Positions 50,504-63,245 of a stretch of DNA of 64,000 nt are shown piece by piece; position 1 is the first letter of the stretch; each line of letters starts with the position of its first letter. This DNA is from Taenia hydatigena. Its lineage: Eukaryota > Platyhelminthes > Cestoda > Cyclophyllidea > Taeniidae. The DNA is taken from positions 8,574,156 to 8,638,155 of the forward strand of contig JADWOT020000008.1 of NCBI GenBank assembly GCA_036345935.2, given 5' to 3'. The translations under genes were made by a program, and so were the position numbers. The notes beneath the pieces were generated by a model, which saw only the letters and a list, made by a program, of their open reading frames with translations, searched no databases and was not told the DNA's origin.

Positions 50504-52245
50504 AACAAGAAACACGCTTATTTTTCCAATATACATATTTAACACTTTTATGTATTTATTTTTCACTATTATTAAGGGTCAGCCAAATAAGTTCGTGCAA
50601 ATTTATGGTACAAATAAAGTGACTGAAGAAGGCACCTTCAAGTATCCAACTATTTAGTCATTTGGTTGCAGTTCGCTTTTTTCTACTAAAACCTGTTAAG
50701 TACGCGTGCTTTCACTGAAGTACCTTTAAACAATCCTGATCATCGAAACCAAAACAGTTGACAGCTCCAACTGCTGTTTGGTATTTCTAGTTCAAGGTGA
50801 AATTATGTGTTTATTTCATCTTGCCTTGTCATAATTGTGTCCCACAGGTCACGGTATTTGGCCTACCTTGTTAAACGGTAAAATTATGGCTTCTGGGCGG
50901 CAAAACACTAATTTTTTGGGGTAATTTATGCGCGGCTATGGGCAGACTCCGTGCTGAGCTTTAAATTCTCTTTTTCACGCGGAGCATATTCCAAAACTGC
51001 ACTCATTCAAATGGTTGATAATGTCCTTCGATTTGCGCATCGCCACATGAGACACCAGCTCATTTGAGGAATGGATAAGTACTAAATACTGGTTTCGCTG
51101 TTCAGCAGAACACTTTGTTTAGATGAGTTGCATGAAAGCAAAGATATTCTGAGTGTCATAGCTACGGAGCTGTTTAGTAGCAAGTTGGGCATCAGAATAA
51201 AAGCATTTAGAGAGGTGATCCCACAGACTCGACTCAAGCAAATGCACTGGAACTTGCGGAAGTTCACCAGCTCCTCAAAGATACTAGACCTTGTTGAGAA
51301 TAATTAATCATCTCAGCTCAGTTTTGATTTCATGGCCCTACAAACTGCCAAGGATGTGTGCGAATGGACAAGCCAAATTCCCGCTACAACTCAAATGAAG
51401 ATCCTAGCTTTGGCCCAGCGATCTATGCTGCCGTCATTCTGAATACACTCGGGTTGCAGCGTGTGCGTAAATGTCTGCTGTACTAAAGAAATGAAGTGCT
51501 GGAGCACAATTAACCTTGGACGTACACTCATAGACCGTCAGTGAGTGATATTGTCTACTCAAGCGCGAACTGGAAAACTCTTAGGTGCGTAAATCTTTCA
51601 GAACATCAAAATGTGAATGCGCTTGTGGGTTGATAGACAGTCTCTAGGTGTGTTTACAAGTGATGCAAATCAGTCTGGATGAAACGAACTCCACACACGG
51701 ATGATGTGATGCATCAGGACACTGTTGAGCAGTAAAATGTGAACATTTGGTGAGAAGTTAGATGGGATGAATTCCATTAAGGGCAATAAAAGTGGTTCCA
51801 CCCATCATTCACTCGACTGATGGGTGGTCTACTTCAACATTACCCTCGATCATTTCGCAACCGAAGGTCAGCTGACCGCGCTAAAGTGAACTGATCGACG
51901 CATTCAACTGCTACTGGTTTGGAGTGCCATGTGCTTAACTAGAGTGGCGCGTTGCACGTCGACTGACATGAGATGTTGCTTTACCCCGGCTCCGCCAACA
52001 TTCGACGCGCTCTTTGCTCTCTCCAAGCACAACTGTCAAACGATTTTTCGGTTAAGTGATCGGCCTTTCCTTTCGTGCTCTAGGGCATTCACTTTCAAAT
52101 GGGAATAGATAATGACGAAATTTATGCCACCTTGAGAATAGCAATGTCACTTCAAGGAGTCGAACTTGGATAAGACATTCACAATCAGAAGCACCTTCGA
52201 ATGTTTTTCAAGAAATTTTCATGAAAAGGTAGTAAGAATGGTTGC

Positions 52246-52251
52246 TTTATT
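52246..52251 (-). terminator. Probable polyadenylation signal for PLD-B
   Basis: TTTATT on the plus strand reads AATAAA on the minus strand, about 220 nt beyond the PLD-B stop codon. Spacing is normal for a 3' UTR. Confidence 0.45.
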
Positions 52252-52473
52252 TCTGCAAAGCCGATTCTAGCTAGGTTGACTTTCTTGATGAAATAAAAAC
52301 ATAAGAAAGGCATGTTCATATTCCAAGGAAAAAAAATAACAAAATTAGAAGTAGGAATGCTAGAAAATAGGCACTATCTTTGTTGACCATGGAATGGAAG
52401 CGAGAGGGATATAGTTGAGTGAAAGGCCAAGACAAGGAGAGGAAAGACATTTCGGAAGGGAAGATGAAGGAGG

Positions 52474-55400
52474 TCATGTCCAAACTACCGTGACGAGGAC
52501 ATTCTCTTTGGAGACTTGTGGCGGTGAGAGGTCTTCTTCGCAAAGAAATTCATCGGGGAAGCACACTAGATGCCCATGGATACCTTCGACGAGTTCTTTG
52601 GCCTTCTTTGGATCGCGCTTGTACAGAGGCTCCTCCTTGCGTATCATGTCCACTTTCTCGAAGGAGTCCATACTATTTGAAGGCACACAACTGAAGACCT
52701 ACAATGGGAGCCACTTTCTGAGGCAGAGATTACAAAGGTGTGGCAATACATATTTTTAAATCAGTGTGGACTATTTCTTTTGGGAAACATTATTAATGTA
52801 GTAGTCATTAAAACTGATAAATTCGTTGGCAAAAGAGGTGGGAAACAATAAGTGTTTTTTGAAGAAACGTAAACAGATAAAAGTGATTATTTCAGGGAGG
52901 ATTGCCTATTTCTTACATAAACGCTCGAGTTCGAAGACAGTACATGGGTAAAGTTGGTTCGCTAATCCTCCCTGTTATGAGTGTTAAAAATGATAGCCAA
53001 AGTCCCACATTAGAGGTCAATTTGGCATCATCACACAATTCATGGCTATGCAGCTAACAAGAATGAGACTTCGAGGAGCCTCGGTTGGACTTGAAGGCAT
53101 GAGGCGAAAATTCCCAACATTATCAAGGCGAATGAAGCTGTCGAGAAGGAAATACTCAAACCAAGGATTGTTCGGCCATAAACAATCTCGTGCATTAGAG
53201 GGGATGAGCAAGTTCAGAGCCCCTAGAGTTATGACAGCACGCGAATCGCCAAGTCATAGAGGCAAGGCGTGAAGTCGCGGCAGTGTCCTTGAAAGTACCT
53301 CCATGAAGACAAGTGCAGAAACTGAAATGCTCATTACAGAAGAGCAAATGCAACAGCCTTGAGACGGTGGGCTTGCTAAGAAGTATCATTGGCAAGTATG
53401 CAATCATCTTTGTACTGAGAGCTTTTCACAGGAGAACTTTTGGACTTTCTACTTTGCCATTTGAGTAGCAACTTTTCACAGCTCGAAGACTCATGGTGTT
53501 CAGAAAAGCATGATGATCAAAAGTCCTTTTCAACCCGAGTGTTTACTGTTGCCTAGATTGAAATGAAGAATTTCCTGATTGGTGACTCACCTCGTCGAAG
53601 AGTTTCATATTTCGTTCGGCAATGCGGCACCAAACGTTTTGGTAGAATTCATCACAGACGGGATCGTTGAGTAGTTCGTGGTTCCAGTCGCTGTTCTCCC
53701 GCGACTCCTTAGTCAGCACACCAAGGTGCTCGGCCATCAACGACTTGCGGAAGCGCCGAGCCACGTTGCCCACAAACACTTTCTTTCCCGCGAACGCAGC
53801 TTCCTGCAGTGTACCCATCTGCCAAAGCACCACGGTCCATTAAGACATATGAATGCCCATTCCCCTTCCCCTTACCGGCTTAACCAATAGTTAATGCTAC
53901 TTACAACTGATGTTGTGTTGCATTTGCAAATCAACTGATTTCTAGTGTCAGAGTGGGCAATGAACTCTAATTGCTCCACTTTTTACGTGGAGGGAAACAA
54001 AGACGTGGACTCACCTCAGGTACGTCTTCTGCCACTAGCGCGAGCTCGCTATCGCGGTAACCGAGCATACTGCGGTCATTAATATTAGCTGATCCGATTA
54101 TCAGCTTACGGTCGTCCACAATCATCAGCTTGGAATGTACGTAAATGAACTCTGTCGTCTAAAAACAAACAGAATTTCAATGTGCATGACTAAGAGAGGT
54201 CACCCTGGATAGGACATGTTACTGCCAAATAACGGATAGGTCAAGAGTGATATCGTTGCCCTTTACACTGTATTGTAACTAAACTATTCTACTTTGAGTC
54301 ATTAACACTATGGTTGGCAGAAAGGATGTGCTGTTTGTACTCCGACTACTTGGTCAGAAGGGTAAGATTACTAGGCGGCTATCGGGCCAGGTTTCGTAGG
54401 TGCGGAGGCCGCAGACGCTGATGTAGTCCTTGGGATTTGGTATAAAAAACCTGAGTCGAGGAATGAGGGCTGTGGGACCGTGGAAGAGGCTCTTTCGGAT
54501 GAAAAGCAGTTCGTAGTGAATTGATGTTCCCTTGTCCCTGGAGCCTGCGTCACCCTGAAATCCGGGCAACAGAGGCAGGATAATGTACACCCGGTAGGGC
54601 TTCTTCTCCCTAAAGTGAGAAGAAACTGTTAAGAAGTACCTTAATATGTCGCGAGTAGGGATAATTTCACGTGACGGCTGGATTCAAGGCCGTGCTGACC
54701 ACCAACTGAGGAAACTTTACGGCAGCGTAGCTGTATGAAGATGTTTGATCTGAGCTGAGATTTTTAAGGAAACATGCAAGTGAGATTTACAAAGGGACCT
54801 AGTGCCAAAAAATCGCTGGAAATTTTCCATCACATTTGTCCTGTAATCGCCATTAACAATAAACAGCTAACTCGGCTCATCCAACAGCCGAACGAAGCCG
54901 GCCTTGACTGTCAAGAACGCGAATCACACACGCACGATTTCTTGTTAAGAAAGCCACTGTTTGCTGGAACCCTCAGGTAATTGAACGCTTGGATGAATGA
55001 GCTATGCTGGTTTGTGACGTTAAATGAAATACATGCTGTCACGCTGTGTCCTGGGTATAGACACACCTATGGGCGCGCAAGATTCGATCGTAGAGGGCCT
55101 GAGTGATGGCATTTTTGACCAGGCAGGGCTGTAATTCGGTCTCAAGGGCCGCAGGACTGCTGCCATTATTGCTGTTAGCACTTTGAATGTCCTGCTCCAT
55201 GGTCTTCTCGTTGAGCCAGCTGACGAAGAATTGATTTTCAATGTAGACGTAGTGCTCGGAGTTGCGAATGGCCTCAATGTAGGCGTTGTGGATGGAGCGC
55301 TCAGTGAACTGGGGAGTAATATTGAGGTTGTTGGGTTCGTAGGCGAAGTCGTTTTCACCCCCTGTACCGCCACCGCGGTTGACCACGAGAGACCAGCGAC

Positions 55401-58400
55401 TGGCGGAGCGCAACGCCTGCATCTGCACCGGGTGGGCGTGCCGTCGTCCACTCACCACTGCCAAGCCCATCTGCTTCCATGGCTCACAGGGCGGCGACGG
55501 AAGTAACATCGGCGGTATCGGAAGCTTATTGCTCGCCCTTCGTCGCTTCACTTTTCGCAGCTAAGCATTTAATAAGTATTATGATAGTTGAGATAGTGGC
55601 AGTGGTAAGAGCAAATGATAAGTCTTTTCCATTCAACTTCGTGCTACCCGATCGCATTTCTGTTGTTGAGTGGTCGGATGCACCACTTCGTCTACCTGAT
55701 TATGGAACCTGCGCGGTGCCACTGAAATTTAGTGAAAATTGTTTAACAAAAATGACCATATAAAAATCTCGGAGTTTTGCACGTGCTACACTATCCTCTC
55801 TAGACTGGAGGCGTTTTGCCCCACCCTGTTTTTCTGCGTGGAAGAGATGAGTACAAAAAATTGGGGTGAAGGTACGGTCGTGCATACACGAGTGGCGTTC
55901 CAGCGTTGGATGAAGTGTCGAGCAAAGTCGGAGACGACCGAACCCGTGACCACGCAGCCGACATCATGCCAGGGCATCCGCGGTATCTCATTTCGGTCGA
56001 TACGATCTAGGCAAAGCAGAGGAAAGGTTTATTTTTCCCACGCTAGAGTGACACGTGTTCAGTCAGTCGTGTGATCACCCGTGCAAGTGTGTCGGTGGGT
56101 AGTTTGTGCAGGTCAGAGTACACAAAACCTCGTTCCTTCTGCTTTCGTGACCTTGATGCGTGAAGAGGTTCGAAAATTACGTGGCACCCTTACAGAAAAC
56201 ACTTCTACTGCAGGGTGGATAGAGATAGTGTTTGAAGTTAGAAATGAGGTGATGCTTCCATTTTTTTCGCAACCGGACCCTCAAGTTCAGATATCCAAAG
56301 GATGATTTGACCAATGCCTGAATATTTCTTTTATGGAAATTACAGCAACTGATTCTACACATTTTCGTGGCATGAAGTAGTTCTCACTAAGTTCCAACAA
56401 AATGCAGTGAGGATAGACACTTCTCCTCCTTCTCCTTCTTGTAGGTAAATAGGTGCTCATTATAAAACTCCATGTTTAGTCTGTAATAATTTATTGTGGT
56501 TTGCTAATGCAGCACATGTGATTATTTTTCTGACTACTGATGAGCATTACCACTTATTGCCTTTAATTGTTGTCGAAACTGTTCGCCCAATCTTGAAAGT
56601 GAAAAATGGTCGTAGTTGCAGATGCAACTACCAGCTGGAACAGTAGTGCAACTGATTTTCCGATGGCTTTTAAATACAAACCGGGGAATAAGGACGGATG
56701 GAGTGCACTGTTGACACGAATTGGTGTCTTCCAAACCCAATTAAATGCAGCTCCAACTTGTCCAATTCGCATGGAGAATGACGCTGCGCACAAAATTTTG
56801 AGTGGTAAGTCTTGCTGCAGCGAAGTGTCGTCGCATTTGAGAGGGAATGAAACGCTAAACTCACCTTCCTCTGGGATATGAAGATCATCGGCATCTTTGA
56901 AGATCCAGTTTTCGTAGTCTTTGCCCACGAACAGATAACGACGGGAAAGTTCAGCAAGCTTTGATTCTCCACTCAAAGCAGTGAGATACTCTCTGAAACA
57001 AATGCAATTTATGGAAGACAAGAGTATCGAATGCAGGGTGCCAAATACTGAGGTAAACGCAAAGTGAAACAATCAAAGCCACAATTTTTAGGATTTTTTG
57101 TGACCATTAAAACAATACAATGGAATCAAAGTGTTGAGTTTGCAGGAGAAACTGAATATTGATGTAGACATCTACAGACTACCGAGAATCCTAGTGGTAC
57201 AACTGAAATTATTCGAGACAGTATAACAGCTGCAGTTAGTAAACTTGATTGTGCAAACCTGGGTTCATAAATTGCTGTGGCATCGTGCCCTCCACGGAGT
57301 TTGGTAAACGGTATTCTACTTTGCCGGTGTTTGGAATAGCCCAAATTTACAAACTCTATGTCATCAGATTCATCGGAATCCAATTCAGACAATTTAGGCA
57401 CCGGTGACCGTCTACGCTGAGAACCGACTCTGGAGAATAAATTTTGAATCCCATTACTTATCTGAAAAACAAGCAAAAAGAGTTAGTAGGATTTAATTCT
57501 GGAACACTTCTGGGAGAAGACGTGCATGTGTGCACGTACCTCAGCAGTGGAGAAACGTGATTTGCGTGGTTTGGAAGGTCTGCGGCTGAGATCGGTGTCG
57601 TTGCGATTGAGGGTCTCGCAAGGCGGTGAAGCAGATTGGCTACGAGAGCGCCGTCGGGCGAACTCCACCATCCGCTTTGGAACAACTGAGGACAGACGGC
57701 GAGAGCGTTGCTCTGGATCTTGATGACGATGGTCGGTGGCGCCGCGTTGAGCCTCGCCACGGGGCGCGTCGATCGGCACCTGGAGACGACCAATGTTGGG
57801 AATCTGGATGTCCATGGTGGGTTCCAGCCCATCCTCATCCTCCACCTTTCCGCCACCTCCAGCTCCGCCACCGTCGTCACCGTGGCTTCGATGTCGACGG
57901 ACGCTCTTGCGGGTTCGCATTGAAGAGCGGAACCCCATTTGACCATCTGGCATGACTTTAATTCCCGGCTAGTTGGCAAAAATGAAAAGAAAATATGAAA
58001 ATCATCAGACACCCCTTGATGCATTGATGGACTCAAACCTAAGCAGAACAAGTTTAGCACACTAAATCGGCAATACTTGGAACCGCATATGCTGAAGTTA
58101 AAGTTATGCCAGGTCGAACATAGGAGAAAATTTGCCCTCAAGACAAGAATTTTACAGGCTTTTTATGTAATTTTATAAGTTCAAAGACGGATGATCTTTT
58201 CAGTTCTGCGCCAAACAGTTTCAAAAACCGTGGTGGAATGTAAAGTGGATGTCTTCATTATTTACAGAGCGGTTTGTTTTAAGGAAGATTACACAATTTC
58301 AGAAATGCAGGGTCGCTCAGAGCCAAGGGAGAGCAAAATCCTTAAACTAATGCAAAGTATTTCATTCAATTTGTTTTCAGTTCCACTTTCCATCTGGAGA

Positions 58401-61400
58401 CGATGTGGATAAACCCTTCATTACTTGAAAGCCTGAGGCATAAACAAAATTATTTTGCGTTCTGATTGTACTGAATTACATGTTCTGCGACGAGAAGCAG
58501 GTTGTGTGATGAATTGCGTTTACCGACAAGTATTTTGCATGAAGGAGCCTTCATTTTGTAATAGGTTGCGACATCATTGATGGCTGAAACGCCTTTCTAT
58601 AAATAGCGACCAACTCATAATGCTGGGAGATAATTTACAAACAAGACGCACAGAAAATGCTTTTACATGTTTCACGCTGGCCCATTGACTAGTCTTTCAG
58701 AGATTGGACCAAATCTTAATAAAGTGGAGAACAACCCTCCTCCTCCTCCTCCGAGCCTGTCCACTGGAGATCTACACAAAAAATCTACCATTAAGATGGC
58801 TACAACCGCCAGAAGTCACCTGCTGTCTAAGGATTTAAAAGGAAAAACAGATGCCACTTCACCATGGCACACAACATTTACGCTCCGCAGATGGTCACCA
58901 GCATATTGGTAGGAGAATAGTGCCAATTCTCCACATCCACACTAATGGAGATGAAATAAAAAGTGGTGCTCAGATTTGTGGCCACTGAAACCAAAACCAC
59001 GCTCTTGGGAGCTGCAACCAAAGCACCATCTCATTTACTCAACATGGCTTCGGCAAGTGCATTTCATGCTTCGACGAGCCAGTAAGTGCACACGATTCAG
59101 CACATCGACGATCTCCACAAGCTCTATGGCGGCAGCATTCATTTATTCATTCATTCATCTTACTTGTCGAAATAAACCCAGGAGGTGAAAGCGCAGCCTG
59201 AAGGCGTCAATGGCAGAAAAAAAAAGTGGCCTCCTTGAATAATATATACACATGCCAAAAGATTTAGGTTTCGACCCGAGCGGGTTGCCATTGCCATCCA
59301 TGTGAACGAATCTTTGGTCTTCCAGGCTTATCCTGGGTGGCTCCACACTAAGTACCGTAGGCGATTTGGCTGTTTTGAAAAATGGCAATGAAATTATAGT
59401 CGTAAAGTAGTAAGTTTGAGTGCGATTTATTTCAAAGTAACATGCGACAGATTTGGTAGCAGCCACAAAAATTAAGTAAAAAAACATTTTTAAGGCTAAA
59501 ACAAAAACCTCCCCTTAAATGTTGATATCTCATGGTTGAAACGGAGTTTGTCCATCGTGATTTGCTAATAGGATTACGGTCCAGAGGACATACCGTCGCT
59601 AAGGGTATCGAATAGTTTAGTGATCAATCAATGCGAACGGGCAAAAAGAGGGTAAGGAAGTGAAAAGAAGAGTGGACGAACCTCGAGATCCTCGTTGTGT
59701 CCGGCCTGCCGTTTCCAGGCATGAGCGGCCATGGTGATGTTTGCGAGAGCGGCGAAGTTGAGGCGGCCCTCAGAAAAAGGGGAAGTGGGGGAGCCATGTC
59801 GTCGTCGTCGGTCTCGATCCACCTCCTCCTGAGGCACGTCGGTGAGCACTACGCTGAGGGAGTCGCTACATGAAATCGGACTCATCGGCTCCTCTGCTTC
59901 CATCGGCACTATCGGCATGACCGGCATCAGTGCCACGATTGCCGATTTTGCCGCATCCTGCAGCTGTCACGACATACGCATACAATCACACCACAATCTT
60001 GGGCTTTTGACTACCTGGAAACATCTAATGATGAATGCTAAGACATTCGCAAAAGCATGGTGGAAGTGTCTGCAGTAGAATAGGCCTTTGAAATACGGGA
60101 CTCAGTCTCCACACTCGTGGTGGAGCACCCCTCTCATGCCATTATGTCACCAGTTCTGCAGCCCTACTGCAAAATAATGTTGAAGTGACTTATGGGGTAG
60201 CAAAGGTTAACTTAGGCACCAAACTCCTTACCTCTGTGCCCTAGCCATCGTCCCCCGTGTGGAATTCAAATTGTGGAAAAAAGGCGACGCAAACCCTGAT
60301 ATGAGGTAGAGCCTGAATGTGTAAAATGTAGCCGGGCACGAAGTCGACGCCTGAATGACCACTCATAGACCACAATTGCGCCTATTGGTACCTTCTTCAT
60401 GGATTTCGTTTGCAACCTTCAAGCACACGTGAACCAACTGATCGACTTAGATGAATGGGATTGAAGTGGCGTCATTTGTTTTAAACACGCTTGTTATGAG
60501 CGGATACAATCCTTTTAAGCGAAGAAAGACGTCATTTTTATCATCTACATGTGCTCATCGGCTTTGTTGTTGCACAAGCTGGCACAACTCTCTGGGCACA
60601 ATTTTGTTTGTGTTGCATAGTGCAAAAGGTCATCCATTACAGGGTTCAAGGCTTTGGAGGCGGTAGAGCCGTGTGCAAACCCGTAAAGCAACACTAACCG
60701 CCTACTCAATTGATTACAAAAAAAAGTATTTTTAGTGGTAGTAAAGAGGATTATTTCCTCCCGTTGGCAGAAAATGGATTGCATATATGCAAATTCCCCA
60801 GGTTTCAGGGAGTCAAAACCAATACGTAAAGTGGTTCATGATAGACCTAGCTTTACACAGGAATTACCGCGTCTTACCTAGGGGAAGAATGGAGCTTCAC
60901 TTGCTCTCTTTTCCCATCTTAGATTTATTTATTCTTGGAGCGAAATTAAGACAGAATAGAATACAGAATTCGTGAGATGTTCTATAAAAGTATGCATTGC
61001 GTCGCCTTTGATAGAAAGCACAGTGTGGGAGTTTTCTCAAGCAGCCTTTATCGTATCAAACTCCTTTAGGTTGTAATGCACTGTCCACTACTTCTAAGAT
61101 ACCATCAATGTGTAGTCTCGATTTAAAAGTTTAAAGTCAATAAATTCCACTCGCTTGCAGAGAAATTTCCTACAACTTTTATGTTGCTTCAGTTATCTGC
61201 AATATGCGAGTTTGCTGATCCATGTCCTATTTATCAAAAACCTCCATTTGGTTGGGAGAGCTCGAGCTAACCGACATTATCGCAAAGGGCAAACCTTTCA
61301 GACTGATTGTCGCACACTCGATTTATGGCCTTGCATGATGGATAAGTTCATGAACCTATGAAAATTGAAAGATTTTGTGAGGGACATACTGCGCTGAAAT

Positions 61401-63245
61401 AACATCGTTCGATTTTAAATCGCATTCGGAAGATTCCCTCTTGATCCAACGGTTAGGGCAGCTTCATAGCATGCATCGACGGAACGACCGAACGCATTAC
61501 CAAAAAGGCTATTGAGCACTCCTTCAACGATACGCACACGACAAAACGTTTGCGTGTGTATTCTACGATCGAGTAGTTCATGATCATTCGTTTGATTTAA
61601 AAAACAACAAGCGCTAGCCCACTGAAGAGGTGTTTAGATTGTTGGAACTGGGTCAGAAGTAGCATCAAAGGTAGGTGTTTATGGGTAGAAGAATAGAGGA
61701 ATAGATTAAGCATTCCAATCGTTCGCAGAGAGCGCTAACACAAAGGAGGATGAAACACCCCAGCCGCAGAATCGGAGCTCTTCAACCCAGGTGTAGTGAA
61801 TTGCCTACACTCTCACCGAGGGTGGGCTTAGTGGATGAGCATGCAACGAGGAGCAGTGATAAAGATAAAGAGAGTGTCATGGGATGCAACAAAATCTCGA
61901 AAGTGTGCTCACTAATAACCCTTGAGGCGGTACAAAATGACAAGTACCCAATGCATGAAAAGTGGAAGAACACTTCTAAGCTGTTTTTGTGAAACAAAAA
62001 ATCACCTCAAGGCAGGTAGAGAGGCTAAGAAGAGCGCCTCATCTGGCGGTTGAATTTGTTTTGCGTTTAGCTAGTCTGGACAACATGGGTGAGTTTATAA
62101 AACCTTAAGTAAGGTGACCTTTGAACATTTCCAGCAGAAGGAAGTTGAACTGAGACAGGCGCGGTTGAGTCTCACACGCCACTAATTCACAGCGGCTCAC
62201 CGCTACAAACCGCTGTTCGTTGAGCCGCCACTTACAGCCCCCGTCACCAAACTGACTACCAATACACACTGTGAAGTATGACTAGTCAAGCTGCCTTGCC
62301 AATAATAATGGCGAAAAACAACATTGAGACCCTTTTGACAGTCTTTCGAAGCTTAAAAATCGAGAATAGGCGGTTTTGATTTACCTGAACTTGCTTCCTC
62401 CTGTAAGGCTTGGACTTGTCCACGTCAATTAAGCTATAATGGTAGGTTAAAAGTTGAGGTAAGCAAGGATTTCAAATTAGGTAAAAAGACACTTTCAAGA
62501 TATTCAAATCATGAAATCGTGCGACTCCGACACTCTTTATTACTACTATAGTGCACGTAGTTCAGGGAATGGGATGCGCCAAATTTGGAAAGAAATGCGG
62601 GTTTTGGAGTTACTTACGTGGGTAAGATCAAATTATAAAGCACTCTGACGTGGTTTTATGAAGTGCTTACATGCTAGTTACACTTACTTTAAAAGGCCGT
62701 CAGTTTTTTTACTTATCAATCTATCAAAACAGTCGACAAAAGAGTTTTCGTGCGTTCTCATGGATTAAGAGAGCATGGTCTTGGGATAAAAGAGTGGAAT
62801 TAAATATCGTGTTTAGTTTCGTCTGTGGGTAATTCAATGCTCACGGATGATCCTGTCGGTCCCAGCGCCCGTAACAAAGGTCAATGCCTCCCATGTAGGC
62901 GATGGACTGGTCAATCACGACCAACTTCTCGTGGTGCGACCAGAGTAGCACCATATCACGAATGTGGTCCGGATGCCTTATAACCTAAACGATCAACAGA
63001 AGGATGCAACTCAGAAAGCTGAGACTACTTTACCGTTTAACTCTGCTGAATCGCAAAAAGGATTTGAGTTACACTACTGCAGCGTGGTATTGCATAAGCA
63101 CGGTTTGAGTACATAATAACAGTTGACAACTTACGTGGATATTTGGATGGAGACTCGACAACCAACTGGATGTATGCTTACTATTGATTGTCAGTGCCTG
63201 TGGAACTTCTCTGTAGATTAGGATGCATATTCTTACACCTTCTTC
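52474..63245 (-). CDS. PLD1: Phospholipase D B (PLD1/2 class), 5' part outside window
   Basis: Thirteen exons in transcript order: 63135-63245, 62845-62984, 62385-62433, 59682-59957, 57540-57968, 57259-57461, 56865-56992, 55888-56006, 55067-55560, 54372-54609, 54015-54158, 53591-53818, 52474-52698. They encode the last 927 aa. The upstream PX/PH and ITDWWLSPE exons must lie beyond 64000. HKD1 (HEKLVVID) and HKD2 (HSKLMIVD) are intact, as are RMPWHDVG, a polybasic stretch (KVKRRR), [18 protein letters not shown] and a C-terminal VWT. Four exons have the same length as in PLD-A (111, 140, 119 and 238 nt), and other intron positions also match, so the two genes are duplicates. The loop after HKD1 is much longer than in PLD-A: exons 4-6 add about 300 residues rich in Arg, Ser, Pro, Asp and Glu. 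Exon 10 has a Ser/Asn-rich insert after the IENQFF region shared by the family. Activity is predicted but not proven. Confidence 0.92.
58736..58752. repeat. (CCT)n tract in a PLD-B intron
   Basis: Five full CCT units plus CC. It lies in the intron between exons 4 and 5 of PLD-B. An open frame on the other strand translates this as a Pro run but has no other support. Confidence 0.8.
59136..59158. repeat. Imperfect (ATTC)n tract in a PLD-B intron
   Basis: Five ATTC-like units with one T-rich interruption. A simple microsatellite within the same intron as the CCT tract. Confidence 0.75.

Larger units (their letters stand above)
50462..52473. other. Convergent spacer between PLD-A and PLD-B
   Basis: About 2 kb between the two facing stop codons. 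It contains both 3' UTRs and no supportable gene. Short open frames (for example near 51082-51267) show no domain and no phased partners. Confidence 0.55.
57259..59957 (-). other. PLD1: PLD-B expanded loop exons (charged, low complexity)
   Basis: Exons 59682-59957, 57540-57968 and 57259-57461 keep open frames in phases 0, 0 and 2, so they fit between the microexon and the [11 protein letters not shown] exon. They contain Arg runs (RDRRRRHGS), Gly runs, an Arg-Ser stretch ([11 protein letters not shown]) and an acidic Ser cluster ([10 protein letters not shown]). In mammalian PLD1 this position holds a regulatory loop absent from PLD2. Here it is longer, and phosphorylation control is a reasonable inference from the many Ser/Arg sites. 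Confidence 0.8.

Noticed and set aside
61436..61480. tRNA-like phrase (GATCCAACGGTTAGGGCA)
   Set aside because: No cloverleaf could be built: no T-arm GTTCRANNC and no matching acceptor stem were found nearby.
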